Shown here: piece by piece, positions 42,221 through 57,367 of the stretch
Layout of the letters: the number at the start of each line of letters is the position of its first letter
How positions within the stretch are numbered: position 1 is the first letter of the stretch
Assembly (NCBI GenBank): GCA_003260075.1
Contig: QLIY01000197.1
Span: 127,393 to 191,392 of the forward strand
Source: Phallusia mammillata
Taxonomy: Eukaryota; Chordata; Ascidiacea; Phlebobranchia; Ascidiidae
Length of the DNA: 64,000 nucleotides
Direction of reading: 5' to 3'
The notes under the pieces: generated by a model
The model's input: only the letters and a program-made list of their open reading frames with translations
Databases searched by the model: none
Told to the model about the DNA's origin: nothing
Made by a program: the position numbers and the translations under genes

Positions 42221-45200
42221 GTCTAAAAGAATTACTTTGTAATTTCGTGACAGCAAACGATCCAAAGTATGAATCAAATGTCTTAATTTACGTTGAAACT
42301 TCCGAAATAAGATGAAACGTATTGTTTCTTGTCCACAGCAAGTTTAGTTAAAATATACAAAACGATAATTTTTTAATCTCCCCTCATCCTTCACAGCAAT
42401 TTATTCGTGTGCAGTAATAACAACAAATTCCTGTTTTTCCCGCAGCATACAAAACTGGCATTTCACAGTTCAGTTATGCGGAAAATCGAAAAACCTGGTG
42501 GGTTTTGGTGTTTTTTCTGCTACCAGTGTGTGTCCAATTAACGAAAAATTTAATAACAAACACATATTTCAATGTTTTACGAAAGTTAGCGAACCTATGA
42601 TTGTTATATTGTCAAAAATTGCTGTAACATGGGTGTTTTGAATTCTTCTCTCTTGCTGAGTTAGAAAAGCGTGTACTTTCCTATTTGCTTGAGTTGGAAA
42701 AGGCATTACTTGATTTTGTAAGTACGTCTCCAGTAGGTCTGGGAGTCTAACATGTTTATGGTTGTTTTTTGCAGTGTTGTAAAGAATAGTGTGATCGATT
42801 GATTCACGTGCACCGTTGTCCTGTTGTAAATCACTCAAGATTTTTAGGTCAATGCAGTTTAATTGGGGTGTTGACAAAAGCGTTTGGCCTCTTGGGCTGT
42901 TATTTGTTATTTTTGTATTAATTTTTGTGGTTTCAGTAGAAAGTTGTAATATCAACAACCCAAGTTTTAGGCCGGAACCTGAGAGTACAAGCCTGAAAAA
43001 CTGAAAATCCCAACCCGACCTACAACTTTGGTTTGAATACCAACGCAAGCTTGGTTTGGGCTGCGTTTTGTCAAACACAACTCGAAGCATGTAGGAGTAC
43101 GATTGGATTTAACATCACTCCTATTTCGAATTTTTATATGATGACACAACGTATCATGATCGTTTTCTTTTTAAAAATTTTCGCCGCTTTACATTAAAGG
43201 CAAAATGCGATTCTGGTGAATGGTACCACTCCTTGCGAAAAAATCGAATCACAAACTTAATTTGACATTCGATCGAAGAAGCTTTTTGATCTGCTCTGCG
43301 TTAAAATGGTTAATACAACTCGATAGAATCGAACCTCAAAATACTAATAGAAAACCATTACCGTAACAGGATCAAACACATGAATTCTTAAACCGATCTT
43401 ACAAATCATTGATCACAAACGGTAGACAGCACCTCAGACAGTTATGAGCGCATAGAAGGGCATTTATTGCGACAAAATAGCAACAGGAAGCATGAGTAGT
43501 GAACTGTGACGGGCAGGGGGCGATGAAAAGCAAAACAACAAGGATGGAAAGGCGTGAGACAATGCGTTTGAGTGTTAAAGACGCCACGAAAGACTTGGTC
43601 ATGCGAAAATGGGCATTGAAGCTTCATCAAGCGAAATACTTGACTAGGATCGTATTAATGTTGTTTAGTGGTAGTTTTCAAAGACGATTCGGATTATAGA
43701 TCGACCGTTATGTCAGCGGACAGGGTAGAGCAGGTAATACAGTTTGGGATGGTATGATAATACGATGGAAAACACAAACTATTTGACAAACATGTACACG
43801 CTCCACCACAAACAAAGACTCCAGCACTCCACATAGTACAAAGAATATTCAAATTCATATCCGCCGTTTGTTACCACCTGGACAAAAGTCTTCAGCTCCA
43901 AATGATCGGTATTTTTCAGAAAAGCAACACAACTGAATGCAATGTGTTGCCTAATGTATGCGGTGTACGATACATTGCACTGGGCAGCATTAATAGGTGA
44001 AACATGCGGTGAAAACGTAACAAATATGCGATGCTTCACCGCTTTGGGCTATGTGGCTCTGCGAATCTTTGAAATTGTAAGCAACCTTAGAGGTACATCC
44101 TAAGTTATAGATTAGACGGGTTAATAGGATTTGTTTTGGCACAATTCGGGTCGAGGCATTCTTTCTTTTTTAAAGGATTTTACCGATATTTTTAATTTTT
44201 TTGACATTTTGTTTTCAATTTGACGACTGAAAATTCGTTAAGCGCGTCTTTTGATGTATAACATGGAATGTTCTTTTACACTATGTTGTATGTTATAATA
44301 CCAAATCAACGAATACAAATTGGCTTATGTTACATTGAAAATAATCGTACAGGCCTTAATGATTCTGTAATACTTGCTGGAACAAGCTTTTACGCGCCGA
44401 TAGACAAACACTGGCGACTGGATAAGGCAAATATCGCACAGGAACCGAATATTGCCTCATTAAACAAAGAGAGTTTTGTTTTCCCAGCACCAATATTGAA
44501 CTAGCACAAGCGAGCTTGTAATGGGACGTGTTTCTTTTCGTAAGCCGTCTGTTGCACCAGCGGCACGCGCGATTTGGGCTATTGTGACGTCACCAGGTGA
44601 TTATGACGCAAGAGGGCCGGCGTAGCCCAGGGGCCAAACCACATAGCTTTGCAATTGTGAATTGCATTAAAGTGTCGGTTAAGAAATGATCAGTTTTAGA
44701 AAATTTGGTTTGTTTTAAGCGCTTTGAAGTTTGTCCGCCATTGCTTGAAAGTTGGGTAAAACGTTTCTGGGCTGTTTACTTTTATGAGAAAGGTAAGGTA
44801 CAGCAATGACACCGACTGTTGCGTCAAAATGTGCAACAGCGGTGTTACAGGTTAACTTGAAGGGTAATTCATGGCATGTCACATAAAAATACCATGTGCA
44901 TTGATCAGTGAATTTAGGAAATTGCTTTACTGTGACTTACTAAAAGCGCCACAACCAAAAACAAGCATTGCGTTAAACTATGAGCAAAGTATTGCAAAAC
45001 ATATGTACACACAAAACAACAACAGCAACAGTGGATTATCACCTAACTAGAACATCAAACACACTATAATACTGAGATATGGCACACACAAGAAAGAACA
45101 AAACTACATTAATACAATGCTTTCACCATTTATGGTTTGAAAAGAAACCACATTGAATGGTATTTAAATGTATTCCAGCTGTTCTTTTGTTCCAGTTACC

Positions 45201-46485
45201 TATTGTTTGACCTTGCACAATAGGCAAATTTTAGGACAGTCATAAAAAGCTTGTCAGTGGGAGGGTTTACATTTGGCAACCATAGAACTTGGAAAATCTG
45301 GTTTCTAGTTCTAAAGCATACTATATTGCTTGGAATGTATTTTCGGAATAGAAATTTTTTAGGATAGATTGCACTTTGTTATGACGACAAAGGGGCAAAA
45401 AAACAGCCCAAGGCCCATTTAAACTGGCAACATTTGTGATTCATTTGTTTAGATTACTCATCAAAATTTAAAATAAACTAGGTTAGGGTTTATGTGATTT
45501 TTTAAAGTTTAATTCTTCAAACCAAGATTTACTTTGTAACATGTAAGTAAAAGTGGAATCTATACTTTAAAATCATAATAATTGATCACTTGCCCTAAAA
45601 GCAGGTGATATTATAAAAGCCCATTGGGAATTGGAGTCTGAATTCCTGACAAACAGGCAAAACCCATGAGAAAACACATTTTTGCTAAGATTCCTGTGTT
45701 TTTTGTCCCAGTGGCATGAGAGCCATGAATCTATAGTCTCAATGGGGATAGCAATTTGACATATGCTCCATAGGGAATCTTGTGATTTTCTCAACCAAAT
45801 AACAAGTTTATTTTGTTTTGAATTTGCCATCCGGACTTGCCATGTGCTACAGGTTATCGGGGTCAGTAATAACATTGGAAATTAATTTTTAACTCAATTG
45901 CTCCTAAAAAAGATTTTCATTTTTAAGTTTAAAGATTTGGGCATAAATATTCAATAGGTTTGTGCCATAAACATTTTTATTAGGCTCAGTACAGGTTTAG
46001 AAAAAAAGGGCAACAGGTTTAGAAAATTGAAAAAGAAATAATTCACTTTTTCTGATGAAAATACAATTTTGTTGACATACAAGAGGGCTGTGGATATAAA
46101 AATTTCAATGACAAAAAAATTATATGGTTTCAAAAAGTCAAAAATTAAAGGCACCACTAATGAGTGACTAAGAATCATTTTTTCACTCAGTGCTGAAGTG
46201 ACATTTTTTATCACAAAACCAGGATATGAAAATAGTTTCTCTTGTATACCATGAATGCCATTTTTTCTTGCGGTAAAAATGGTTAAGTTTACACATTAAG
46301 TTTAGTGGAAATAGCAGATTTAAAGTGTACATATTATATTTTACACTTAACAAATTGTTACAATGATTTGTGTGGTCCTCATTCCAACAAAACATCTAGA
46401 CCAATTATCAATGCCATTTTGACATACATACTCTACTTGACACAGATACACTTCAAAACAACCCACTTGGATTGGTTCAATGGCA

Positions 46486-47936
<1,451 letters not shown>

Positions 47937-48588
47937 CTTGTTATCTTCTGTAGGAATTCTTTTAAAGGAAAAATTTGGTTCTTCACATTTTACTTTTGTG
48001 TAAGTTTTATGATCTGAGTAAAAAACAGCAGCATTTTTATGCAACCTAAATATGTTATTATTAAAATCTTAGCAAAATTTAACAGAAAATGAATACATTT
48101 CCAAACATTTGGCATTAATATTAGCAACAATTACAACTCACGCACGCAAGGTGCAAAGAAACGGGTTTACAATCATGGTCGCTAAGGCTGTGAAGTGCCT
48201 AGATAAAAAATAGTAACTAAAGTACAATTTACATTAAACACTAAACGATTACTTTCAAAAACAATAAATATATCCTGGCTCAACACATTAATCACACCTG
48301 ATATATGCAAGCAAACAAGTTCCTGAATTTTACCGGTCTTTCCGGTGTAATTTATCTCCTAAAAACACCCACGCGTCCCTCTGCGAGTCTCACCTTCTTC
48401 TACAGCACTAACAAGACTTACAGAAGCAAAGCATGAAAGCCAGGTAAACTGTCTACTTGCGATTACGACACAACATCGTGACGCGAATTTGGTGCAAGCT
48501 TTTTCGCCGTCTGCTCTCGAGAACGTCGATCAACCAACTGTGTCGATTGATACTCACAGACTAGAGTGTGCTTCGCCGATTGCTCAAC

Positions 48589-48723
48589 AGCGTCTAATGG
48601 CGTATATTTTGTTTCGTAAAGCGTCGCACCCGATCCGTCTGGAAGTGCCCGATTAAGATCGGCTGTGTTACGCGGGGGGGGGGTAGCGTCTAATGGCGTA
48701 TATTTTGTTTCGTAAAGCGTCGC
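48589..48723. repeat. linker duplication 48589-48627 / 48685-48723
   Basis: Thirty-nine-bp copies around ten G at 48674-48683, upstream of LHFPL2. Confidence 0.75.
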
Positions 48724-49688
48724 CACGAGCTCGCAATAATCGTATAGAGTGCGCCAGTAGAAACTCTCTTGCTGTTACACAAGCACTTAACCAGTTAGGT
48801 TGAGTTAAGGGCGACACACTTATATTTTGCTGGGTGAACCAAATCATAGCAGCGTAATTGCGCTACTATATTCACTAAACCGGAAGTAGCTGCGCAACGT
48901 TGGAAAGTTATAAAGGGTAAGGGTACAATAGGTGGATAGATTGAAAACGCGCTCAAACTACACCATTGGAACGAGTCATTTGATGCCAACATTACCACGT
49001 GCAGTGTCTTGGACAACCAGAAGGTAATTTTCGCAGTAGTTTCATGTTAACGAAGGCAGAGACTGTTATACTGAAAGATTCCGTGGTTTTTCTTAAAGCC
49101 TGTGTAATTCTAATGTAGGCCTATTGTTGTTGTTGTTTAACGGCAAAAAACTTCTCATCTTCTAATTAGAATAATACAGTTCACCAGTACTTACGTTGCG
49201 TAAACATACGATTAAGGCGAATAAATATTTTTTCAAGCTTAGACAGACAAGAATCCTTAGACTGTCTTTAACTCTCTTATCTGAAGTGTTTGCGAAAACG
49301 CAAATGTGTTAATGTGTTTAACAGCTCGCATTTGCAAACCTAAACAGAAGTTTGGCCTAATGGCTCCAATTTCACGTCACGTGACATTTCAAACAAGTAA
49401 ACTCATAGAGGTTAGGGTTGCCATACGTCAGGATTTTCCCTGACATGTCAGGGAATTTAGTGTTTAAATCTGCGTCAGGGAGAAATGTTAAAATGTACTT
49501 AAATGTCAGGAAATCAAGGAAAAAACATATATATACTATGAAATTAATGTACCAAAGGAGAAAGTTTCTAGTAGTTAGCTACAACCGCGTCTACTCTAGT
49601 CTATACCATGAAACGTAAAGAGGTAAACTGGCGGCGCGCAGGTTAACGCACAAGGTTACTGTTTTGTTTTGTTTTGCAGAGTGTGTGN

Positions 49689-50475
49689 TGTTTCGTTTTG
49701 CAGAGTGTGTGCGATACCTGTTTGTTACTAGTTGTCTAACAATACCCGTTAAATGCAGAAATAAAAATCCGCAACTCAAGAAAACACAGCGTTCGATGCT
49801 ACGTGGGAACGTGGGAAGTTTCATTTGCTTTAACTGTGTACCTAATATGCAAGGAATTAACTAACAACAAAAAGCCGAATGTCGTGAGATGTAAAAACGT
49901 TCTTACAGTGGCATTTTATTTCAAATTTGAAAAGGTCTTTAAAAGGGCGGCTTCCAGTGTTTTTTTTCTGTGACAAATTGAAATTGGTCCAAATAGTTTT
50001 TGGAGTGACAAAGGTTGGCGACCCGTGGTATATGTGCTTATTGTTTCAAGGATAGTGAGAGTAGTAAGCTTAGCCTGGGGGGGGGGTGTTTTGTTTTGCA
50101 GAGTGTGTGCGATACCTGTTTGTTACTAGTTGTCTAACAATACCCGTTAAATGCAGAAATAAAAATCCGCAACTCAAGAAAACACAGCGTTCGATGCTAC
50201 GTGGGAACGTGGGAAGTTTCATTTGCTTTAACTGTGTACCTAATATGCAAGGAATTAACTAACAACAAAAAGCCGAATTTCGTGAGATGTAAAAACGTTC
50301 TTACAGTGGCATTTTATTTCAAATTTGAAAAGGTCTTTAAAAGGGCGGCTTCCAGTGTTTTTTTTCTGTGACAAATTGAAATTGGTCCAAATAGTTTTTG
50401 GAGTGACAAAGGTTGGCGACCCGTGGTATATGTGCTTATTGTTTCAAGGATAGTGAGAGTAGTAAGCTTAGCCTA
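49689..50475. repeat. linker duplication 49689-50076 / 50087-50475
   Basis: The longest duplication, about 388 bp and almost identical, around ten G at 50077-50086. A single N at 49688 marks a second join on its left. Confidence 0.88.
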
Positions 50476-51579
50476 ATAAACTTAACTAAACAGAAGCCTA
50501 CGCAGAAAGTTAATTAACAAGCATCAGAGTATCGTATCTAACGTTTTCTCGTGTCGCTGTCCGTGTGACTTCCGAATATTCTAAATTTATTCCGCAATAG
50601 AAGTAATTGGATCGCAAAAAAGGCCAACCCAACGGTTCTCAAACTGGGGTCCGCGATCCTTTAGGGCTCCGTGAGGCAATTTTTGCGGGGACTAATCTCC
50701 AGTGCACATCACGCTTTCTCGGACCTAAATTGTTAGTTTATTTTAGTTCAGTATATGTTCTCTTTGTCATGTTAGCAAAATTCGCTGAAGGTAAGTCGAG
50801 CCTGAATACTTTCCATTTGACCATGTGAAAAAAATCAGTTTAAAAAAATTGGAAAAAATAACCATCTTCTCAAAATTCAAAACTAGCCCAATCAGGCTAG
50901 AAAACCGCCACTCAGACCAGGCTGCAACTCGCAGTGATTTGCCTTTTTTTCTTTGGCAAAAACGAGAGAAAGACACTTCCGTTTGTTTGATATTTAATTA
51001 TTGTCTCATAACACGGGGCGATGTTAGCAACAGACATTAATCCGTTGTAAAGTGCCATGCCATTGGGAGAACAAATAAATAAGGAATAAAACGTGTTCAA
51101 GGTCAGGGTTCTGCGTGACTGCATATGCCATCCGGCAGATATTTGATTGACATTTCTTTAGAATGCGTAGGCTAAATAGGCTTGCATGAAAAGGACAGAT
51201 TGGGCGGGGTTAAGTAGCTTTATGAAAGGCAGGGGAAATAGAGATTTTTACGGGTTTGATTTGCAGTGGTTAATAAAATATGTTGTAGTCTACTGGTACT
51301 GTATAACTATAACTGAACTACTTCGTGACAGTATTTAACTATACATAAGCTATAGCTGTGTATTTTATTTGTTTTATTTATATTTAAATTCCTCAAAATA
51401 TTTGTGTTTTATTGCCCTGTTTTTTTACACTAGAAAGACAGTTTTTCCATTGTATTTATTACTCTTGTTGTGACTAGTAACAACACACATATTGTAATAT
51501 TGTTAAATTGAATCAAATGTATATTTTGCCACCAGAACCAAATAGAATCCAATATAAGTGTTGTTTAAAATACTAAACA

Positions 51580-51706
51580 ATGCCTCCAACGCAACAAGTA
51601 AAAAATGGTCTTAGTCCGGAAATAAAGTTAAATGAAACTATTGCGGATAAACCAAAACCACCATCAAAAAATGGAGCAAAAATTCTATCACAACTATATT
51701 CACCAG
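51580..51706 (+). CDS. PEDS1: PEDS1 exon 1
   Basis: Start [19 protein letters not shown], ending in the conserved LSQLYSPG. Poorly conserved cytosolic N-terminus. Donor gtaagt, phase 1. Confidence 0.92.
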
Positions 51707-54700
51707 GTAAGTCATACTAAACAAAAAATATTCCATGTTTTCTATTGTTAACAGTTCATAGCATTTCTATCGTTAATTAACCCATCAAATATTTTACAAT
51801 TTGAAATTAAAGGTAGAAAATAAGTTTCCTTAACATTTTCTGTATAATTCTCTGCTTTATTAACAAGTATAGCTTTGTTATTAAAGATTTTTGTTTTCAA
51901 CAGACTTCTATATTGTGCTTTTTAGAGAAAAGACTACAGGAACAAATCTCTGTGTTTCTTTGTGTTGTTGTCATGACAATTCATAGTATTCTTTTGATTC
52001 GATATTTCCAACTGTCTAACCTTACCTACATAATACCTGCTATGTGTAAGTGTAATTTCATGTATTTAACCTAACAGTCACTGTGTAAATACTGAAATTA
52101 TATGTTGTTTTGTGACTACGAATTGTTCACTAAAAGTAGGACAAACTTTGCTGTAAATAACTAGTTCAGTACTTGTGTTGTTAATGCGTAATTGTGGCAT
52201 CGAAAAGGTTGATGAGGCATGGCTTTTTGGTTTAAATTTGTATTCAAAAAGTGTTACACTTAGTTGTTTTTCAGTTGCTGGTATCATCACCGCTGACTTT
52301 GCATCAGGCTTTGTACATTGGGCAGCAGATAGCTGGGGTTCTATAGAGATTCCAGTGCTTGGAAAAGCGTTTATCCGACCATTCCGTGAACACCACATTG
52401 ACCCAACAGCCATTACAAGACATGATATGGTGGAAACGAATGGTGACAACTTTATGCTGGTGATAATTCCTATTGCTGTCAGTGTCCTGCGATTTAGCAC
52501 ACAAACTTTAGGTTAGTTTTAATTGTTAATATTTGAATGGCTTGATTGTACTTTTGATGTAAAAAGTTTCACGTAGATCAGTACTGGTCATGGAATGGTG
52601 TTTGGTGGACACTGAGTTAAAGGCTTTGTTAAATATTACACTACAGTGCTAGAAGCTTGGGTTCCTTGTTCATTTCAGCATTTTTGGTAGATGTTTTTAG
52701 TTAATTAATATCTTTATATACCAGTATTTCATATATAGCAAGCGCCATGCAGTTTTGAAATCACTGGCTTAAAAGTTTTTTTGTTACTATTTAACTATAT
52801 ACTATATATAAGTGCTGAAGTGTCATTTAACAGAAACATTTTCTACAATTGGCTACTTTGTGTTTACGCTTTGTTCCATCAGAAATTACCCCCTTTAAAC
52901 CAAATTTTGTTTGGATAAAAGTGTTACATATGCCTAATACTTTTCTTTTATATTTTTAGATGAAATTCAGTCAAATTATGCGTTCCAAGCTTACACATTT
53001 TCACTTGCCTTATTCATCTGCTTGACAAATCAAATACACAAGTGGTCACACACGTATTCTGGTTTACCATGGATTGTTACCGTTCTGCAAGACTACCACA
53101 TTATTTTGCCCAAGCAGCACCATCGGATACACCACATAGCCCCACATGAAACGTAAGATAGCAAACATTGTTCATGAGAAAAAGTTGGTATGTTTTTAGT
53201 TTAAAGGTTGACAGCACTGTATAAGTTTTATTATAGGCACCCTTCCCTGAAGGTGACACATATTGTTTTTGTCTATATTTTCCCCCCGTCTAACGCGGAT
53301 TTGTGCCCACGTTTTGGTCAAGAAAGAATGGTTCAAACTTTTTCAAATTTACAACACATTTACAGATATTGGTCTAAATAGAGTGAGGTGAATTTTGACC
53401 CCGTTTGATCCCTCGGTTCGAAAAAATTGTTATGTTATTAGTTTAAAGGTTAACAGCACTGTATAAGTTTTATTAGTTTTTGGATTTCTGTTTTAATCAA
53501 AGGAAAAAATACAGTAAACCTTGGTTAAACCAGATTTAGTTAATCTGGATCTTCGCCTAGTTCAGACAAAAATTGAGGTACAATTGATTTGTAAATTGCT
53601 ATGTGGTAAGGCTTGAACTAGTTGACATCGGATAAGCCAGATCTTCACCTAATCCGGACAAATGTTTTGGTCCAAACGGGTGCAGATTAACTGAGGTCGA
53701 CTGTACTTAAAACTGTTTTGTAATCTTTACATGTATGTATACATACCAAAAGTGTTGCAGAAATATGTTGAATGAGCTTTAGAATTCAATCTTTTAGGAA
53801 TATAGCCGTATATATTATTTAGCATATTAAATGTCTGCTATGGTGATATACGATATGATTTGTGCACAGTTTCATCTAGCAGTGCAATCTCCACTTGAGA
53901 TGTACATACAATATTTGATGTGCTAAGGTCCAAGTATGTGCAAATACCAGCTTAAAGTATTATTTGCTCTCTTTAGGGTCAAAGTACGCTCTAGTGGTGT
54001 GATGGACTGATATGTTTGTTATGTTGCTAATGCAAAGGGTTACAACACTGCGCATATACATATCAGTGACAGTGTCATGTAGAAATCTTTTTGCAGATTG
54101 ATATTCTTAAATCAAACAAAATCATTTGCTTTTGTTGTGTATAGATTACAATAATAAGTTTCATTCCAGAATGTTTTGCTTGGTACATGTAAAAAAGTTG
54201 TCAAAAACCTACTTTACATTTGTCATAGTCATGAGTTGTTTTTAATACATGGAAAGTGGAAATGCTACACTATGACTTATGTAAAGTAACCGAAAAAAGC
54301 ATTGCAGTACAGGTTTGTTTAACCTCGCTACACATTATATATTAAGTCAGATCTCTCACTTGTATGCATAATTATCCTTGAATATTTTCCGTATATTGAA
54401 CATTATCCATTTTCTTTTTAGGTACTTTTGCATTACCACGGGTTGGCTGAATTATCCAGGGGGGGGGGTAAAAAGCATTGCAGTACAGGTTTGTTTAACC
54501 CCGCTACACATGATTTGTTAAGTAAGATCTCTCACTTGTATGCATAATTAGTTTCGAATATTTTCTGTATATTGTACATTATCCATTTCTTTTTAGGTAC
54601 TTTTGCATTACCACGGGTTGGCTGAATTATCCACTGGAAAAGCTACGTTTTTGGGTGGGACTGGAATGGCTTATCGAACAGATAACGGGTATAAAGCCCC

Positions 54701-54735
54701 GTTCAGACGATTTGAAATGGGCAAAAGTTTCCTAA
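51580..54735 (+). CDS. PEDS1: plasmanylethanolamine desaturase (PEDS1/TMEM189/Kua), 5 exons, 271 aa
   Basis: Joins 51580-51706, 51926-52045, 52275-52511, 52960-53152, 54597-54735; phases sum to 272 codons with the stop. The enzyme introduces the vinyl-ether double bond that turns plasmanyl into plasmenyl (plasmalogen) lipids in the ER membrane. Diagnostic blocks: [70 protein letters not shown]. The di-iron histidines of the family are all present (H97, H122, H123, H188, H192, H215 or H216, H219, H220). Hydrophobic membrane segments lie at about 48-68, 76-95, 140-155 and 170-185. Length agrees with human (270 aa). No fusion to the UBE2V ubiquitin-conjugating-like domain is seen downstream. Part of the last exon is present twice because of an assembly duplication. 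Confidence 0.95.
51926..52045 (+). CDS. PEDS1: PEDS1 exon 2, TM1
   Basis: Encodes [20 protein letters not shown] and the loop to IIPAM. KRLQEW in human corresponds to KRLQEQ here. Acceptor tttag, donor gtaagt, phase 1 exit. Confidence 0.9.
52275..52511 (+). CDS. PEDS1: PEDS1 exon 3, first histidine box
   Basis: Carries [19 protein letters not shown] and [15 protein letters not shown], with H97, H122 and H123. Confidence 0.95.
52960..53152 (+). CDS. PEDS1: PEDS1 exon 4, second and third histidine boxes
   Basis: Carries [12 protein letters not shown] and [15 protein letters not shown]. Phase 2 exit at gtaaga. Confidence 0.95.
53232..53352. repeat. dispersed repeat, copy in PEDS1 intron
   Basis: TATAGGCACCCTTCCCTGAA at the left and TTCAAACTTTTTCAAATTTA at the right, as in the copy at 20888. 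Confidence 0.6.
53512..53703. mobile_element. pogo/Tigger-like MITE, second copy
   Basis: 192 bp between TA dinucleotides, with left end CAGTAAACCTTGGTTAAACC and right end AACTGAGGTCGACTG. Interior resembles the element at 20542. In a PEDS1 intron. Confidence 0.65.
54294..54635. repeat. linker duplication 54294-54458 / 54470-54635, includes PEDS1 exon 5 start
   Basis: Ten G at 54459-54468. The copies include the acceptor and the first 37 bases of PEDS1 exon 5; only the second continues to the stop codon. Confidence 0.88.
54597..54735 (+). CDS. PEDS1: PEDS1 exon 5 (stop codon)
   Basis: Encodes [20 protein letters not shown] to DDLKWAKVS, then TAA. The first 37 bases occur again at 54422-54458 before a ten-G linker; that copy is truncated and should not be annotated as an exon. 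Confidence 0.93.
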
Positions 54736-57100
54736 AGAATATCTCAATTTCACTAATGTGAATTTTAAGTTACTGCTGCATGAAAGGCACTTGTATGTAG
54801 ATCTATCCAAAACTGTTATGTTTAAACTAAAGTGTGTAAAAGTTGGATTTTCCTAATTCTTATTGATGACAAATCTATATCACCCATTCAAACAGAAGAA
54901 CAACACCCAGTTTTGCCATCGCACCAAGTCAAAAGCTGGATCATGTTGTTACATTAGTAAGCTTTGTATATTTGTGGATTTGTGGAAAAATGCTGGTTAA
55001 CCTGACTTCCTATGGCAGTGTTTCTCCAGCCCACAATTTGTGGACTCAAATAGATCATTGAAAACACTTTGCAGCCATTTCATGACATAGAAGAATATTT
55101 TTCTTTATAATTTTGTTGTTATTGATGAAAATTTGTATTTACAAACAGCTTCTCTAAGGCAAAACAGTAGGGATGTGAACATAAACTGCACCGATACCTA
55201 TATTGGTTCTGTACCAAGCTACATACAAAAAATGCTTATGCAGTGCAGTTGCCAACTTAATATTGTACCTTGTTTCATTCTAGTTCCATAAAATTCATTA
55301 GAACACATATACTTTTGTTCTTCCACTTTGCAAGTAGTACTGTAGATTATTTGATTGATAAATTACATGTTTTCCCAGCCATTAAATACGGAATACTATG
55401 TAAAAAAATACGTAATTAGTTGCTGCATATCACAGTGGTCCAAAAGGTAATCTCACTGCTTATAGTTAATTTATTGTGATGAAATGTAGTGCTTTTAGTA
55501 TTAATGAAACAGTATTTGCTAAAACAACAAAGTTGTTTCTCTATGGTTAATCATTGGTTTCAAACGGGAGGGTTTAGAGCGGCACATTAATGGTTTTGGG
55601 GTGATCTTACTGAACAGGGGTGCCACTGACCCTTATTGATGGTCCTCATAAAATTTATGCAGAAGCATATGCAGATTCCTGGTTCAAATTTTAGTTTGGT
55701 TTTTGTTTCTCATAGTATGCTACATTTAGTCATATTAGCGTTTTTTTCAATAGGGGGGGAGGAACTATTGTGTAAAATGCGTTGCACAAGCCAGGTGTGA
55801 ACCTGGTTTTGAGGCGTATAAATTCTTCTATTTTAAACTCTAATGAACAATTTATCGCTTTGAAATATAAATCCTTTGTTTTTATTTTTTACATGTACTT
55901 CACCACTTTAGTTTGCTTTCAAGAATTTATTTGTATACTTATATACCAAAAACTATGTAAGTTTTGGTTATTAACTACAACTTAACTTTGGTGTCAGGTG
56001 TCACTTGAAGTTTCTTTCCATTTTGCCAAAATATTTCTTGCAAAAAATCTTTTTTGGTGAAGTTTAACACAAAACATTCATAAATAAAGTATATAGTATG
56101 CAATCTTCTGTAAATATGATGGTTGGTTAAAAAACTCCCATGCCAGTGTAACCATTGTGTGAAACTGTTTGTACTAAATTTGTTTTGTTAGTGGGACATG
56201 AATGTTTTTAGTATTTTATAAATAGGAAAACGAAGGCAAGATTGTCACAATGTTGACTTAAAAACCCTTAAAAATATCTTTACTTGTATTTGACTGCATG
56301 CCATTTGTTTGTAAACTGGCTTCAAAATGTACAAAAAAGTGGCGTTTTCGTCACTTTGTTTAGGCATGTTTTTTTTGCTACCTAATTACCTATAGTAAGG
56401 AAAATATGCTATAAAAATCAACAGCATAATCTTGATTTTACAGTCAATGAATCTTTTTGGGCAAATTTGTACATTTTTTTGCCTGTGGCAAAAAAAGGGC
56501 ACGCATTGTTTGCACAACTTTGGTATGTACAGCTTATTTTAGTAAAGTATTTTCAGGTTTTCATGTAAATGTAAAACTTCAATCCTGTGATCAATGGTTT
56601 ACGCATAAATTGTGCATAAAAAGAAGCATTCTGACAAAGTCGATGTGTACTAAACTTTTTCAGTGTTTTATTTTGTGATGCTTTTGAATGGTCGTAGAAT
56701 TGTAATTGCTTGTACTATTGAGCAAATCATTCAAATGTATTTACATTATGCTGGCGACTTTTTGTTGACATTTCATACATTTGTGTGCAGTGTTCGCTTG
56801 GCTTCCGAACTCCTAGTGCTTTTTAGTTCCGCAGATTAAAAACTTCAAGTTGATATCAAATAAAGTTTTAACAGTTTTCACTGAATATTTTTGTACTTTT
56901 GTAAATAACTGGTGAATCTGACTAAATGCATACCAGTTCATATATTCTGTTTAGTTGTATAGGGTTGTAAACAACAAGCTTGTTTATAGCATATAAAAGC
57001 TTACATAAATTGGCCTGATTTGTTGTGCCATCCAGACTAGGGTTAACATATCTGTATGAGCAAAATTACCAAAGATTTTAATGAATACGTTTGCCTACAC

Positions 57101-57275
57101 CAGCGGTTCCCAACCTTTCTGGTGCTGTGACGCTTTGACAACGTTTGCCAAGTTGCGGTGACCCCACGGTCAAAAATTAGTAGGTTCTGAATTAAAATTT
57201 ACTGTATTTTCAAGTTGGAAACCGAGCCTTGGGCGACCCCAGTTTGGGGCGTGACCCACAGGTTGGGAACCACTG
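57101..57275. mobile_element. hAT MITE with perfect 8-bp target duplication
   Basis: Ends CAGCGGTTCCCAACC and GGTTGGGAACCACTG, flanked by GCCTACAC at 57093-57100 and 57276-57283. 175 bp. Confidence 0.9.
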
Positions 57276-57367
57276 GCCTACACCAAACTTGCGTTACACA
57301 GCGTATTGTTACATGTTACCAACCTAATTAAACCATTTTGGTAAAATAGCATTACTATCACCTAGAC

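Larger units (their letters stand above)
33190..46485. other. 13-kb gene-poor interval
   Basis: No gene recognised on either strand. It holds several ten-G linker duplications (33.9, 36.0, 38.0 kb), a 56-G run (37005-37060), a SINE (38.6 kb), two hAT-type short elements (40.5 and 42.0 kb) and a second SINE (40.7 kb). The left part is upstream of the unknown minus-strand gene and the right end is the probable 3' UTR of LHFPL2. The longest open frame (173 aa, minus, 42569-43090) has no recognisable domain. Confidence 0.5.
47937..51579. other. divergent intergenic region between LHFPL2 and PEDS1
   Basis: No coding region recognised. It should hold the 5' ends of both genes. Two linker duplications occupy 48589-48723 and 49689-50475, and a lone hAT-like left end (ACGGTTCTCAAAC) sits near 50630. 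Confidence 0.5.

Noticed and set aside
42569..43090. 173-aa frame (minus)
   Set aside because: No domain, no matching splice partners and no visible conservation; could be an old repeat fragment.
45126..45135. CArG box CCATTTATGG, the SRF/MRTF target
   Set aside because: One match to a degenerate motif far from any gene start; expected by chance in AT-rich DNA of this length.
54422..54458. Alternative PEDS1 last exon
   Set aside because: It runs into the ten-G linker and is a truncated duplicate of the real exon at 54597.
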